Assembly: GCA_030835135.1 (NCBI GenBank)
Contig: JAUQWO010000052.1
Span: 37,922 to 101,921 of the forward strand
Length of the DNA stretch: 64,000 bases
From: Bacteroidota bacterium
GTDB taxonomy: Bacteria; Bacteroidota; Ignavibacteria; UBA10030; UBA6906
Direction of reading: 5' to 3'
The notes beneath the pieces are model-generated. The model had not been told where the DNA came from and made no database searches. It saw only the letters and a list, made by a program, of their open reading frames with translations. Below, piece after piece: positions 25,680 through 37,181 of this stretch. The position numbers and the translations under genes are program-made. Every line of letters begins with the position of its first letter. The first letter of the stretch is position 1.

Positions 25680-26534
25680 ATGGAACTCGCATTCACAAAG
25701 CTCAGCGGTGCCGGGAACGACTTCGTTGCGATCGATGATCGTGACGGTCAACTTGCCGGCATCGACAGACATGCACTCGCACGGTCGCTGTGCGACCGTC
25801 ACCGGGGGATCGGCGCGGATGGCATCCTGATCCTTGCCCCGAGCTCGATCGCCGATGTCAAGATGCTGTACTACAACGCCGACGGCACGGACGGGGGCAT
25901 GTGCGGTAACGGCGGTCGCTGCGCGGCGGTCTATGCCAGAATGCTCGGGGTCCCGGGGACCGAACTGACCATCGAGGCACTGGATTTCGTCTACCGGGCC
26001 GAGTTCACCGTCCATGGTGTTCGTCTGCACATGAAGGATCCTGTGGGAATCGTCCGTGGGATACGCGTGACGGCCGCTGGTGCGACGTACACCGTGCACA
26101 GGATCAACACGGGCTCGCCGCACGTCGTCACGTTCGTACAGGACCTGAGCCTGCCGGACGTGGAAGGTGTGGGGCGCGCGCTGCGGGAGCACGAGAGGTT
26201 CGCACCCGAAGGAACGAATGTCAATTTTGTGGAGACCCTCGACACATCTTCATTGGCGATGCGGACGTATGAGCGTGGGGTCGAGGCAGAGACCCTGGCG
26301 TGCGGCACAGGCTCGGTGGCTTCAGCCATCATCGCGCATATCGAGTACGGTCTCCGACCGCCGATCAGGGTACGGACCCACAGCGGTGAATCCCTTCGCG
26401 TCGCTTTCAGGAGTGCCGGTGAACGCATCACCTCAGTTACGCTTGAAGGTCCGGCGGTTACTGTGTTCTCCGGCACGACGTTATACGATCCGACGAATGC
26501 ACAACTGCGGGGTGAAGGCGGGTCGGACCGGTGA
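25680..26534 (+). CDS. dapF: Diaminopimelate epimerase
   Basis: 284 residues. Start ATG 25680 follows GAGGCAAGG; ATG 25659 is a weaker in-frame alternative. The two catalytic cysteines are seen in GGMCGNGGRC and LACGTGSVAS, and the substrate loop in GAGNDFVAID. The enzyme converts LL- to meso-diaminopimelate for lysine and peptidoglycan synthesis. It overlaps the lipid kinase gene by GTGA. No other lysine-pathway gene is adjacent. Confidence 0.95.
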   Translation: MELAFTKLSGAGNDFVAIDDRDGQLAGIDRHALARSLCDRHRGIGADGILILAPSSIADVKMLYYNADGTDGGMCGNGGRCAAVYARMLGVPGTELTIEALDFVYRAEFTVHGVRLHMKDPVGIVRGIRVTAAGATYTVHRINTGSPHVVTFVQDLSLPDVEGVGRALREHERFAPEGTNVNFVETLDTSSLAMRTYERGVEAETLACGTGSVASAIIAHIEYGLRPPIRVRTHSGESLRVAFRSAGERITSVTLEGPAVTVFSGTTLYDPTNAQLRGEGGSDR

Positions 26535-27457
26535 CGACGGCCGAGTACACGTTCATCATGAACCCCGCAGCTGGCAAGGGCTCGGGGCTGCGTGCCGACG
26601 AGGAACTCGAGGGACTCCTGAGGAGTTCGGGGCTCAGCTACACGGTCGTCTATACGGAAGGTGCGGGCGACGCCACACTCCTGGCGCGGAGGGCGAGAAG
26701 CCGCGTGGTGGTGGCGGTTGGTGGTGACGGGACGATCAATGAGGTCGTGAATGGTCTGGCGGGCTCAGAGCGCATCATGGGCATCATTCCGACCGGTTCA
26801 GGCAACGATCTCATCAAATCGCTCGGGATTCCGCGTTCCGTACGAAAAGCACTGGAGGTACTGAAGGCAGGTCGCATCCAGACGATGGATGTGGGAAAGG
26901 TCCGGACAGGGACTCTCGAGAATGGGAGCATGCAGTATGCTCCGTGGCGGCTCTTCGCGAATGGCGTTGGTATCGGATTCGACGCGGCCGTTGCGCGTAA
27001 AGTTGCTGAGATCACGTACCTCCGCGGAACGTTGCTGTATCTGGCCGCGGTGTTGCAGATCGTGGGCAGATACAGGTCGCCGTCGTTTGAGGTGCGTGTC
27101 GATGAAGAGTCATGGAGTGCCCGTGAGCTCCTGATGGCCGTAGGCAATGGGCGCTGCGCCGGCGGCGGATTCTATCTGACGCCGGGCGCCGAGGTGTCCG
27201 ATGGACTGCTTGACGTGACCGTTGTCGGGGATGTGCCTGTGGTGCGGGTGCTGGGATTGATCCCCGGGGTCATGGGTGGAAAGAAAGTGAAGCGGAGCTT
27301 CGTACGGTACATGCAGTGCAAGGAGTTAGAGGCCTGGTCCTCAGAGCGATTCAACGTGCATGCAGATGGTGAGATCGTCGGGCGTAAAGTGCATGGGGTT
27401 CGGGTTGGGATCGAGGCAGGAGTACTGAAGGTCATCTGTGGGGCTGTTGAAGCGTAG
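26531..27457 (+). CDS. Diacylglycerol kinase family lipid kinase
   Basis: 308 residues, GTG start overlapping the dapF stop. The DAGK catalytic core shows NPAAGKG, VAVGGDGTINEVVNGL and GIIPTGSGNDLIKSLGI, followed by the C-terminal beta-sandwich (GGGFYLTPGAEVSDGLLDV). Members phosphorylate diacylglycerol, ceramide or other lipids with ATP (DgkB/YegS/BmrU group). The lipid substrate is not clear. The stop codon lies inside the terminator hairpin. Confidence 0.9.
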   Translation: MTTAEYTFIMNPAAGKGSGLRADEELEGLLRSSGLSYTVVYTEGAGDATLLARRARSRVVVAVGGDGTINEVVNGLAGSERIMGIIPTGSGNDLIKSLGIPRSVRKALEVLKAGRIQTMDVGKVRTGTLENGSMQYAPWRLFANGVGIGFDAAVARKVAEITYLRGTLLYLAAVLQIVGRYRSPSFEVRVDEESWSARELLMAVGNGRCAGGGFYLTPGAEVSDGLLDVTVVGDVPVVRVLGLIPGVMGGKKVKRSFVRYMQCKELEAWSSERFNVHADGEIVGRKVHGVRVGIEAGVLKVICGAVEA

Positions 27458-27479
27458 ACCGCTTCGTCAGCCCCTTTTT
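27440..27479 (+). terminator. Rho-independent terminator overlapping the lipid kinase stop
   Basis: GGGGCTG-TTGAAGCG (27440-27454) pairs with CGCTTCG-TCAGCCCC (27460-27474), loop TAGAC, then TTTTTC. The TAG stop codon lies in the loop. Confidence 0.8.
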
Positions 27480-27497
27480 CATATAATGTGTATTATG

Positions 27498-29756
27498 TTA
27501 AGTCGACTGCTTCATCTTTGAGGCGATAGCTCCGTAGTACGCATGCCCTAATTCCTCGACCGGCACATCCAGTATCCCCTCGATCACCAGCGCATCTCCG
27601 CCTGTCGTGCCCAGCCCTGCGCATGCGATACCGTGTTTCTGTGCCAGTGCAGCTACCCCCGTCGTGTGCTCCGGCACGCAGCCTATCACGACCCGCGTCT
27701 GATCCTCGCCGAACAAGAGTTGATCCACCCTGAGCCCGGTACCATCCAGCCGTACCCTGGCACCGATCTTCTTGCCCTCATCAATGATACAGCACTCCGC
27801 GAGCGCTACCGCCAGCCCACCATCAGCACAGTCATGCGCCGTCTCGATGAGCCCGGCGGATGCAAGCTCTGCCAGGAGTCTGTAGAGTCTCAGCTCTTCC
27901 TGCAGGTCCAATCCGGGCGCATCCCCGGCGACGATCCCGTGTATCGCTGCCAGATACGTGGAGCCGCCAAGATGCCCATGCGTAACCCCGAGAAGCAGCA
28001 CATCCCGGTCTGGTTGCCGGAAGGCCGCGCGTGGCGAGCGCCGGATGTCGTCCAGGACCCCGAGCATTCCAATAACGGGCGTCGGATACACGCTCGCCGT
28101 CGGACTCTCGTTGTAGAAGCTGACATTCCCGCCAGTGACCGGCGTATCAAAGACCCTGCATGCCTCGCCGATCCCGGCGATCGCTTCTTTGAACTGCCAG
28201 TAAACACCCGGCTTGTACGGATTCCCAAAGTTCAGGCAGTTCGTGACAGCCACCGGCGTCGCCCCCGTGCACGCCACATTGCGGGCCGACTCCGCCACCG
28301 CGATCTGGGCACCCCGGCGAGGATTCAAATAGACATACCGTCCATTGCAGTCCGTCTTTACCGCAAGGCCCTTATGTCCTTCTTTGACATAGACTACTGC
28401 CGCGTCACCTCCAGTCATGACGACGTTATTGGTGCGCACCATGCTGTCGTATTGCTCGTACACCCAGCGCTTCGATGCGATGTCCGAAGCCGCCATGAGC
28501 GCAAGCAGCACCGCTCCCGGATCCACCGGTTCCGGCACCGAGGCAATGTCGAGCGCGTTCACCGTATCGAGGTACTCAGGCCTGATCGCTTCGCGAATAT
28601 AGACGGGAGCACCGCCGCCCAGCACAAGCGTCTCCGGCGGCAGATCAGCTACGAGGTTCCCCTTGTACGAGATGTACAGCCGGTCCTCGCCGATCACTTC
28701 ACCGATGATCTCTGCATGCAGGTCCCACTTCTCGAAGATCGCACGGATCTTGTCTTCGTGGCCCTTCGCCACACAGACCAGCATCCGTTCCTGAGATTCG
28801 GACAGCATCAGTTCATAGGCCGACATCCCCGTTTCACGGGCCGGCACCTTGTCCAGGTCGATCCGCATCCCGCACTTCCCTTTTGCACTCATCTCCGACG
28901 TGGAACACGTTATTCCCGCCGCACCCATATCCTGGATCCCGACCACGAATCCAGACCGGATCGCTTCGAGCGTGGCCTCCAGGAGCAGCTTCTCGGTGAA
29001 CGGATCGCCGACCTGCACCGAGGGACGCTTCTTCTCTGACGCCTCCGAGATCTCTTCGGACGCGAAAGTTGCGCCGTGGATGCCATCCCGACCCGTCGAT
29101 GAACCGACGATCATGATCGGATTTCCGGTGCCCTGGGCCGTGGCGCTCGCCCAGGCACCGTGCTTCACCACGCCGACCGACATCGCGTTCACGAGCGGGT
29201 TGTCATGATAGCACGGATCGAAATAGACCTCGCCCGCTACCGTGGGAACGCCGAAACTGTTTCCGTAGTCGCCGATGCCACGTACCACACCGTCCACGAG
29301 ATGCCGGGTCCGCGGACTATCCAGAGACCCGAAGCGGAGAGAATTCAGTGATGCGATCGGCCGCGCACCCATGGTGAATATATCGCGCATGATCCCGCCG
29401 ACGCCCGTTGCGGCCCCCTGATAGGGCTCCACGGCGGATGGATGATTGTGGCTCTCGATCTTGAAGGCCACGGCGAGCCCCTCCCCGATATCGACGAGTC
29501 CGGCGTTCTCCTCTCCCGCACCCACCAGAAGTCGTCCTCCGCTCCTTGGCAGGGTCTTGATCTGCGCGATGGAGTTCTTGTAACTGCAGTGTTCGCTCCA
29601 CATCACGCTGTAGATCCCGAGTTCGGTGTACGTGGGTACGCGCCCGAGAATGCTCAGGATCTTCCCGTATTCCTCCTCGGTCAGGCCGTGCTGCTGGGCC
29701 GCGGCGAGGGTGGATTCCGGTTCACCGGGAAAATTTACGGGAGTGCTCATGTTCAT
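27498..29756 (-). CDS. purL: Phosphoribosylformylglycinamidine synthase subunit PurL
   Basis: 752 residues from ATG 29756 (ATGA overlap with the porin gene). It makes formylglycinamidine ribonucleotide in purine synthesis, with PurQ and PurS as partners in this small-PurL form. Signatures are [11 protein letters not shown] with the active-site His, [19 protein letters not shown] and [16 protein letters not shown] near the N-terminus, GGDAAVV in the second half, and [13 protein letters not shown]. The length fits the PurL of the PurLQS type. PurQ and PurS are not in the window. Confidence 0.96.
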   Translation of the reverse strand: MNMSTPVNFPGEPESTLAAAQQHGLTEEEYGKILSILGRVPTYTELGIYSVMWSEHCSYKNSIAQIKTLPRSGGRLLVGAGEENAGLVDIGEGLAVAFKIESHNHPSAVEPYQGAATGVGGIMRDIFTMGARPIASLNSLRFGSLDSPRTRHLVDGVVRGIGDYGNSFGVPTVAGEVYFDPCYHDNPLVNAMSVGVVKHGAWASATAQGTGNPIMIVGSSTGRDGIHGATFASEEISEASEKKRPSVQVGDPFTEKLLLEATLEAIRSGFVVGIQDMGAAGITCSTSEMSAKGKCGMRIDLDKVPARETGMSAYELMLSESQERMLVCVAKGHEDKIRAIFEKWDLHAEIIGEVIGEDRLYISYKGNLVADLPPETLVLGGGAPVYIREAIRPEYLDTVNALDIASVPEPVDPGAVLLALMAASDIASKRWVYEQYDSMVRTNNVVMTGGDAAVVYVKEGHKGLAVKTDCNGRYVYLNPRRGAQIAVAESARNVACTGATPVAVTNCLNFGNPYKPGVYWQFKEAIAGIGEACRVFDTPVTGGNVSFYNESPTASVYPTPVIGMLGVLDDIRRSPRAAFRQPDRDVLLLGVTHGHLGGSTYLAAIHGIVAGDAPGLDLQEELRLYRLLAELASAGLIETAHDCADGGLAVALAECCIIDEGKKIGARVRLDGTGLRVDQLLFGEDQTRVVIGCVPEHTTGVAALAQKHGIACAGLGTTGGDALVIEGILDVPVEELGHAYYGAIASKMKQST

Positions 29757-31024
29757 TTCCAGGAGTAGCTGAGTGTGAGTGCGAAGATCGTGCTCGACAT
29801 CGCGTAGGTACCATTGAAATACTTGTCCGAGGCATACAGGACGCGGGAATCCGTGACCGTGCGGTCCGCGTACCTGTCGACCTGAAGCGCGAGGTCCAGC
29901 ACGAGGCCGTCCTCGACGATATACCCGAACCCGATGTTGTAGTGCAAGGAGCTGGCATCGGGAATGGAAGGCCGCAGTTCGGCGTCGGGCACCGGTGAAG
30001 GTTGGATCCCGATCCCCGCCCGGAGCATCACATCCGCGATCCTGAATTCGACGCCGGCGCGGTACGCCAGGACGTCCTTCCAGCCAGATTGATCGATCAG
30101 CTGGCTGGACACTGGAGATTCGAGCCGTATCGTCACGCCCTGCACGCCCGACCACCGCGTATATTCAAGCTCGCCGGTGAAAAGAAGCGCATCCATGGGC
30201 CGGATCATGATGCCACCCCGGAAGCGCTCGGGAAGCGTCAGGGTTGTCGCGAAACTCGTGCTGGCAGGAGTTCCCGGGGGCGACCCGCCTGGTGTCCCGA
30301 TGTAGGTCACGGTCCCCCTGGTGATCTCGGCCGTGGTTTTGCTCCGCATCGCAAGGCCGAACGCGAATGCATCTCCGGGAGAATACATGAGACCGAGATC
30401 AAAACCGTATGCCACGTCAGCACTTCCCGTCATGGACATCGTGGGAAATGTACCGGTCAAGGAGTCGGCGACATCGCCAGTCCGTCGGGCATGGTCCATC
30501 CGAACGAATGTAGCCTCGAGCCCGAAACCCACGGAGAGGTTTCTCGACACCCGGAACGCCACTCCCGGAGAGATCTGCACCCCCCGGATCTCGGATGATA
30601 TCACGATCGGGCTCCCGACCCAGTCATCGCCCCAGTTGGTCTTGATCTGCCATGGTATCCCTGCCGAGATCCCGATGCCGAGACCGTTCGAGAACGTATG
30701 CGACAGCGACATGCTCGGAGGAAAGAGAGACTGCGGCTTCATCTTGCTGGAGGCGGTGGACGGGAGCACGCCCCTGAACTCATATTCCGGCATCGTCACG
30801 GTGGCGCCCAGAGCCAGGTTCGTTCCACGCATGAATGCCAGCGACGCAGTATTGGAAAAGACCCCGGCCTGGTCGCCCAGCAGGGCTGTCGCCGCACCTC
30901 CCACGCCAAGCGCCCGCGCCGTCGGGGCGGCGAATTGGAATCCACCCGCGAAAACAGATGCATCGACCCAGCCTGAGACGATCACGGCCAGGAGACTATG
31001 ATATACGATCTTACGGATTTTCAT
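29753..31024 (-). CDS. FadL/OmpP1-family outer-membrane transport protein
   Basis: 423 residues. Signal peptide [20 protein letters not shown], then the FadL opening [21 protein letters not shown] and [12 protein letters not shown], and a 14-strand-type barrel ending in [10 protein letters not shown]. FadL proteins let hydrophobic molecules such as long-chain fatty acids cross the outer membrane. It is coupled by ATGA to the biotin carrier gene before it and purL after it. A link to the acyl-CoA carboxylase genes upstream is suggestive only. Confidence 0.88.
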   Translation of the reverse strand: MKIRKIVYHSLLAVIVSGWVDASVFAGGFQFAAPTARALGVGGAATALLGDQAGVFSNTASLAFMRGTNLALGATVTMPEYEFRGVLPSTASSKMKPQSLFPPSMSLSHTFSNGLGIGISAGIPWQIKTNWGDDWVGSPIVISSEIRGVQISPGVAFRVSRNLSVGFGLEATFVRMDHARRTGDVADSLTGTFPTMSMTGSADVAYGFDLGLMYSPGDAFAFGLAMRSKTTAEITRGTVTYIGTPGGSPPGTPASTSFATTLTLPERFRGGIMIRPMDALLFTGELEYTRWSGVQGVTIRLESPVSSQLIDQSGWKDVLAYRAGVEFRIADVMLRAGIGIQPSPVPDAELRPSIPDASSLHYNIGFGYIVEDGLVLDLALQVDRYADRTVTDSRVLYASDKYFNGTYAMSSTIFALTLSYSWK

Positions 31025-31520
31025 TCGAGTATTACCAGCACTTCGCCTTTTTCCACGGGGCTTCCTACCCGGGCAGGGATCGTGGCCACTTTCCCTGCGC
31101 GGGGCGCCCGGATCTCATTCTCCATCTTCATTGCTTCCAGCACGATGAGCCCTTGACCTGCAACAACATCCTGACCCGGCGCGACCTCAAGACGTACGAC
31201 GAGCGCCGGCATCGGCGCAACGATCGAGGTGCCATGCTCCGCTTGTGCCGCTGAAGTCCCGGCCAGCGCCAGCAACCGTGAGCGTTCTGTGGCGAGTTGC
31301 ACGGTCACTTCAGGTCCACGTCCGCACATGCTCATCGCCCCATCGGATCGCTTCACCTTGATCGTGTACGAACGTCCGGCGATGATCACCGACCAGGTCC
31401 CAATGTCCACGGGGACAATATCCGCAGTTCGACCGGAACCTGCAAGAACTATCCCCTTTTCAGGATCGGCATCGATCGGAACAGGAAGCCCTCCGACAGT
31501 CACATCGTATCGGATCGGTT

Positions 31521-31524
<4 letters not shown>
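31021..31524 (-). CDS. Biotin carboxyl carrier protein of an acyl-CoA carboxylase
   Basis: 167 residues. GTG 31524 (GGAGG seven bases upstream, GTGA overlap with the carboxylase stop) is the best start. The C-terminal biotinyl domain has the biotin site VLEAMKMENEIRAP and APMPALVVRLEV near its start. The N-terminal half is a beta-rich linker. It pairs with the biotin carboxylase directly upstream. No carboxyltransferase gene lies in the window. Confidence 0.92.
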
Positions 31525-33074
<1,550 letters not shown>

Positions 33075-33075
33075 G

Positions 33076-35451
33076 TCATTGATCCGCGAGCTCGACCACG
33101 GTTGCGCCCGTGCCGCCTTCATTCCATTCGCCAAGGCGGTAGGAGCGTACGCGCGGGTGGTTGGCAAGGAATTCCGTCACGCGCCTTCGCAGTGCGCCGG
33201 TCCCCTTTCCGTGGATCACATCGACCCTATGCAACCCGGCAAGGATCGCTGCGTCGATGAATTTGTCGACCAGAGGCAGGGCTTCATCGCCGGTCATCCC
33301 GCGCAGATCAAGCTCACGCTCCACCTCCTCCGGCTTCTCCGGATACGATGAGGACGGTGAGGGGCGTGCGGACTTCCTCTTGCGCGTCGCCTCGAGCTCA
33401 TGGACGGGGACCCGCATGCGCACGATACCGAAGACCACCGTGGCGGTCCGGCCATCAGGTGAGATCGCCTCGACCTCTCCCGCTTCGGTCTTGCCGCTCA
33501 GCACGACCGTCATACCGGGCTTGAGCGGACCTCCGGGCGCTGCCTCTGCCACAGGTTCCGGTTCCGGCGTCTGCGCGAGTTCCTCGATCGCCGCACGCAC
33601 GGTCGTGACCTGTGCCCGTGCTTCGCGGACCGACTCCCGTGATGCATTCTGTTCGCGGATCGCTTTTACCGCCTGTTCGATGGTCGCATTCGCACGTTCG
33701 ACGATGGCACGCGCATCATCCGCGGCCTTCCGCTTCAGCTCGCGCGATTCCTTCGTGAGTCCGGCGACCTTCTGGGTGTACTCGATCACGAGAGCTTCCG
33801 CACGCGCCCGCTCGGCCTTCAGGCGGTCGCTGGTCTCCCGATGTTCCTGCGCGGACACTTCCAGTTCCTGGAGAAGGGTATCGAGACGCATATGATCGCC
33901 ACCGAGGAGGACGCGCGACCGTTCCATGAGGTCCGGCGGGAACCCGAGGCGATCCGCCATCTCGAGGGCATAGCTGCTCCCCGGAACGCCCGGACGGAAC
34001 CGATAGGTCGGCGCAAGCGTCTTCTGGTCGAACTCCATCGCGCCATTCTCGATACCGGGGGTCTCATGGGCGAACATCTTGAGTGCACCGTGATGGGTCG
34101 TGGCGATCGTCAGCGCACGGAGTTTCGTCAGTCGTTCGAGCACGGCTGCAGCAAGTGCGCCGCCTTCCGCGGGGTCGGTCCCCGTCCCGATCTCATCGAT
34201 CAGCACAAGACTCTGTGACGTCGCTCCGCGGACGATGGTCTTCAGGTTCGTGAGGTGCGAACTGAAGGTGCTGAGGTCGCTTTCGATCGATTGCTCGTCG
34301 CCGATGTCCACGAACATGGCGGTGAACACCGGCATCACCGCATCCTCACGTGCGGGGATGTGCAGGCCGCATTGGGTCATGAGGGCGAAGACGCCGAGAC
34401 ATTTCAGGGCAACGCTCTTCCCGCCGGCATTCGGCCCGCTGATCAGCAGTGTCGTCGACGATCCTCCGAGGTCGAGGTCCAGCGGGACGGTCCCCTGCCT
34501 GCCATGATGGGCGATGAGCAGCGGGTGCCGCGCTTCACGCAGGTGCACCACATCCGCTCCGTCGACACGGGGTTCGACGCCCAGGATCTCGATCGAGTAC
34601 TTCGCCTTCGCCTGGAGCACATCCACGGTCGCGAGGACCTCGACCATGCGCAGGAGCGCCGGCTTCTGAGCCCCCACGGCAATGGTCAGTTCGCGCAGGA
34701 TGCGATCCACTTCACGCTGCTCCTGGAACTGCAGGCTCCGGATCTCGTTGTTCAATTCCAGCGTTTCCGTCGGTTCGATGAACACCGTTGCACCGCTCGA
34801 GGACGCGCTGTGGATGAACCCCGGGACGCGCTTCTTATGCTCCACCTTCACGGGGATCACCATCCGTCCCTCGCGGGTCGTGATGATCTCGTCCTGGCTG
34901 AAGCCCTGATCGGACACGCCGCGGAGGACCGACTCGAGACGCTTCCGGAGGTCGTCATACCGGTCGGCGATCGCGCGCCGGATCGATTGGAGTTCGCGCG
35001 AGGCCGTGGCACGCACTGCGCCGGTCTCATCGATCGCCTGCTCGATGTTGAACTCGAGGACCTTGTCGAACGGCAGCGCGTCCACCAATTCCCACACAGC
35101 CGGATGGGCATCGCGCCGCTTGTGGACGGCGGAGCGGAGGACGCGTGAAGCCCGGAGTGTGCTTCCGACCTGGGAGAGTTCGCGCGGGGTGAGGAGACTC
35201 CCTTCGACCCCGGCTTTCTGGACGGCGGGCCGGATATGGTGCATGCCCTCGAGAGGCAGCGCGTCTTCCACCTCCAGGAGGCGTTTCAGTGCCGTCACGC
35301 GGCCCAATTCGGCCTGGACCAGCGTGGGGTCGGCCAGCGGCAGCATGTGTTCGATGAGGTCCCGTGCAGCATCGGACACCGCATAACGCGCAACGCGCTG
35401 CCGCACCCTGGCAAATTCGAGTTTCTCCACTGCGATGTCGAAAGGACCCAT
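33076..35451 (-). CDS. mutS2: MutS2 family endonuclease/ribosome-rescue ATPase
   Basis: 791 residues. MutS core with Walker A GPNAGGKSVALKCLG (about residue 337), Walker B-type LVLIDEIGTGTDPAEG, helical linker and a C-terminal Smr domain (from about 715, LDLRGMTGDEALPLVDKF, DVIHGKGTGALRRRV). MutS2 suppresses recombination and, in Bacillus, splits collided ribosomes. It is third from last in gene density terms of the yqeY operon, five bases after yqeY. Confidence 0.95.
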   Translation of the reverse strand: MGPFDIAVEKLEFARVRQRVARYAVSDAARDLIEHMLPLADPTLVQAELGRVTALKRLLEVEDALPLEGMHHIRPAVQKAGVEGSLLTPRELSQVGSTLRASRVLRSAVHKRRDAHPAVWELVDALPFDKVLEFNIEQAIDETGAVRATASRELQSIRRAIADRYDDLRKRLESVLRGVSDQGFSQDEIITTREGRMVIPVKVEHKKRVPGFIHSASSSGATVFIEPTETLELNNEIRSLQFQEQREVDRILRELTIAVGAQKPALLRMVEVLATVDVLQAKAKYSIEILGVEPRVDGADVVHLREARHPLLIAHHGRQGTVPLDLDLGGSSTTLLISGPNAGGKSVALKCLGVFALMTQCGLHIPAREDAVMPVFTAMFVDIGDEQSIESDLSTFSSHLTNLKTIVRGATSQSLVLIDEIGTGTDPAEGGALAAAVLERLTKLRALTIATTHHGALKMFAHETPGIENGAMEFDQKTLAPTYRFRPGVPGSSYALEMADRLGFPPDLMERSRVLLGGDHMRLDTLLQELEVSAQEHRETSDRLKAERARAEALVIEYTQKVAGLTKESRELKRKAADDARAIVERANATIEQAVKAIREQNASRESVREARAQVTTVRAAIEELAQTPEPEPVAEAAPGGPLKPGMTVVLSGKTEAGEVEAISPDGRTATVVFGIVRMRVPVHELEATRKRKSARPSPSSSYPEKPEEVERELDLRGMTGDEALPLVDKFIDAAILAGLHRVDVIHGKGTGALRRRVTEFLANHPRVRSYRLGEWNEGGTGATVVELADQ

Positions 35452-35455
35452 CCGC

Positions 35456-35911
35456 TCACGCTCCGGCGAGGAGCTCCTTCACGATGTCCTGGATCAGTTT
35501 GCTATCGGCCTTGCCCTTGAGCTGCTTCATCGTCGCGGGCATCACCTTCCCGAAGTCGGCTGCCGACTTCGCACCGGTCTGCGCGATCACTTCGCGCACG
35601 ATGCGTTCGATCTCCGGACGCCCGATCTGTGCCGGAAGATACTCCTGGATGATGGCGAGTTCCTCCGTTTCGGCGGCGACAAGGTCCTGCCGGCCTCCTT
35701 GTGCGAACATGTCGATCGACTCTTTCCGCCGTTTGGCAGCGCTCATGACCACGCCGAGTTCATCCTCCGCGGTCATGGCCGGACCGCCGCGCATGGCGAT
35801 CTCCTTCTCCAGCATGGCCGCCTTGATCGAGCGGAGTGTTTCGAGCCGGCGGGTTTGACCGCTTTTCATGGCGGTTTTCATATCTTCCGCGATCTTTTCC
35901 TTCAGGGACAT
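35456..35911 (-). CDS. yqeY: GatB/YqeY domain protein
   Basis: 151 residues. GAGGAG precedes ATG 35911. YqeY-like helical domain: AMKSGQTRRLETLRSIKAA, EYLPAQIGRPEIE, DFGKVMPATMKQLKGKAD. It resembles the C-terminal tRNA-binding domain of GatB. It is the first gene of the operon running to purL and has a perfect promoter. The biological role is not well defined. Confidence 0.93.
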   Translation of the reverse strand: MSLKEKIAEDMKTAMKSGQTRRLETLRSIKAAMLEKEIAMRGGPAMTAEDELGVVMSAAKRRKESIDMFAQGGRQDLVAAETEELAIIQEYLPAQIGRPEIERIVREVIAQTGAKSAADFGKVMPATMKQLKGKADSKLIQDIVKELLAGA

Positions 35912-35946
35912 GGTCTCCTCGTCATCTTCTCGTCATGGGAATATCA

Positions 35947-35975
35947 AATATATCCAGACCCGCTCCGAATGTCAA
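35947..35975 (-). promoter_or_regulatory. Consensus sigma70 promoter of the yqeY-purL operon
   Basis: Perfect elements on the minus strand: TTGACA (35975-35970), 17 bp, TATATT (35952-35947). It drives six genes. Its -35 box is five bases from that of the divergent promoter. Confidence 0.85.
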
Positions 35976-35980
35976 TAACC

Positions 35981-36009
35981 TTGCAACTCACCCCCTGCGA
36001 CAGTATATT
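35981..36009 (+). promoter_or_regulatory. Sigma70-type promoter of the propeller gene
   Basis: TTGCAA (35981-35986), 17 bp, TATATT (36004-36009). The start point near 36016 rules out ATG 36011 and supports ATG 36050. Confidence 0.75.
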
Positions 36010-36049
36010 GATGCATTCACGTGACCATTCACAACGTTCATTGACTCCC

Positions 36050-37150
36050 ATGCCTGTCTTGCCGCTTCGCACCGGACGGTACGCTGCCCTCCGGCACCTG
36101 CTGGTGATGATCGCCCTCACCCTCTCATCGCTGGAGACACCGCTCGCCACCGCGCAGCCCCTTGCAGCACTCCCCGGCGAAGTCCACCTGGCCAATATCC
36201 GGCAACTCACGTTCGGAGGCGAGAACGCCGAGGGGTATCTGTCGTTCGACGAGACCCGGCTCATCTTTCAGGCCACGCATGCCCCGCGGACGTGCGATGC
36301 GCAATATGTGATGAACCTTGCGGATGCGTCCTTCTCCCTGGTCAGCACCGGAACAGGCAGAACAACGTGCGGGTATTTCCTCCCGGGTGACACCACCATC
36401 TTGTATGCTTCAACCCATGCAGCGAGTGCGGAGTGTCCACCCGTCCCCGATCACTCACAGGGCTATGTCTGGGCGGTCTATCCGTCCTACGATATCTACA
36501 CCGCCCGTCTGGATGGCAGCGGGATCAAACCGTTGGCAGCTGCCCCGGGCTATGATGCGGAAGCAACGGTCTCCCCCCGTGGTGACCGGATCGTGTTCAC
36601 GTCGGCCCGTGATGGCGATCTGGACCTGTATTCGATGAACACCGACGGCAGTGATGTGCGCCGGTTGACCAATGAACTCGGCTATGATGGCGGAGCATTC
36701 TACTCCTGGGACGGGGCGCACATCGTGTACCGTGCGTGGCATCAGACGGACAGTGCTTCAGCGGCGACATACAAGCGCCTCCTGGCATCGAACCTGGTCA
36801 AGCCCTCCCGGATGGAATTGTTCGTTATGAACGCCGACGGTTCAGGTCGCCGGCAGATCACGAACAACGGGGCGGCGAATTTTGCCCCTTTCTTCCACCC
36901 GGACAACAAGCACGTCATCTTCGCATCCAACGTTTCGGACCCCCGTGGAAGGAACTTTGATCTCTACATGATCGGCGTTGACGGGCAAGGACTTACGCGC
37001 ATCACCTTCAACGATACGTTTGATGGTTTCCCGATGTTCACCCGGGACGGGAAGAAGCTCGTGTTCGCCTCGAATCGCAACGCGAAGAGGCAGGGTGAGA
37101 CGAACCTGTTCATCGCCGACTGGATCGCCGATCCGGCTCCGGCCAAGTAG
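36050..37150 (+). CDS. Exported TolB-like beta-propeller protein
   Basis: 366 residues from ATG 36050. Signal peptide HLLVMIALTLSSLETPLATA. The body is made of PD40/WD40-like TolB repeats: DIYTARLDGSGIKPLAAAPG, DLDLYSMNTDGSDVRRLT, ELFVMNADGSGRRQIT, DLYMIGVDGQGLTRIT, ending in FASNRNAKR. No TolB N-terminal domain or peptidase domain is present. Such proteins often bind periplasmic partners. It shares a transcript, probably, with the peptidase gene 31 bases downstream. Confidence 0.85.
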   Translation: MPVLPLRTGRYAALRHLLVMIALTLSSLETPLATAQPLAALPGEVHLANIRQLTFGGENAEGYLSFDETRLIFQATHAPRTCDAQYVMNLADASFSLVSTGTGRTTCGYFLPGDTTILYASTHAASAECPPVPDHSQGYVWAVYPSYDIYTARLDGSGIKPLAAAPGYDAEATVSPRGDRIVFTSARDGDLDLYSMNTDGSDVRRLTNELGYDGGAFYSWDGAHIVYRAWHQTDSASAATYKRLLASNLVKPSRMELFVMNADGSGRRQITNNGAANFAPFFHPDNKHVIFASNVSDPRGRNFDLYMIGVDGQGLTRITFNDTFDGFPMFTRDGKKLVFASNRNAKRQGETNLFIADWIADPAPAK

Positions 37151-37181
37151 TACCATCACCACGGACAATCAAGGATACACT

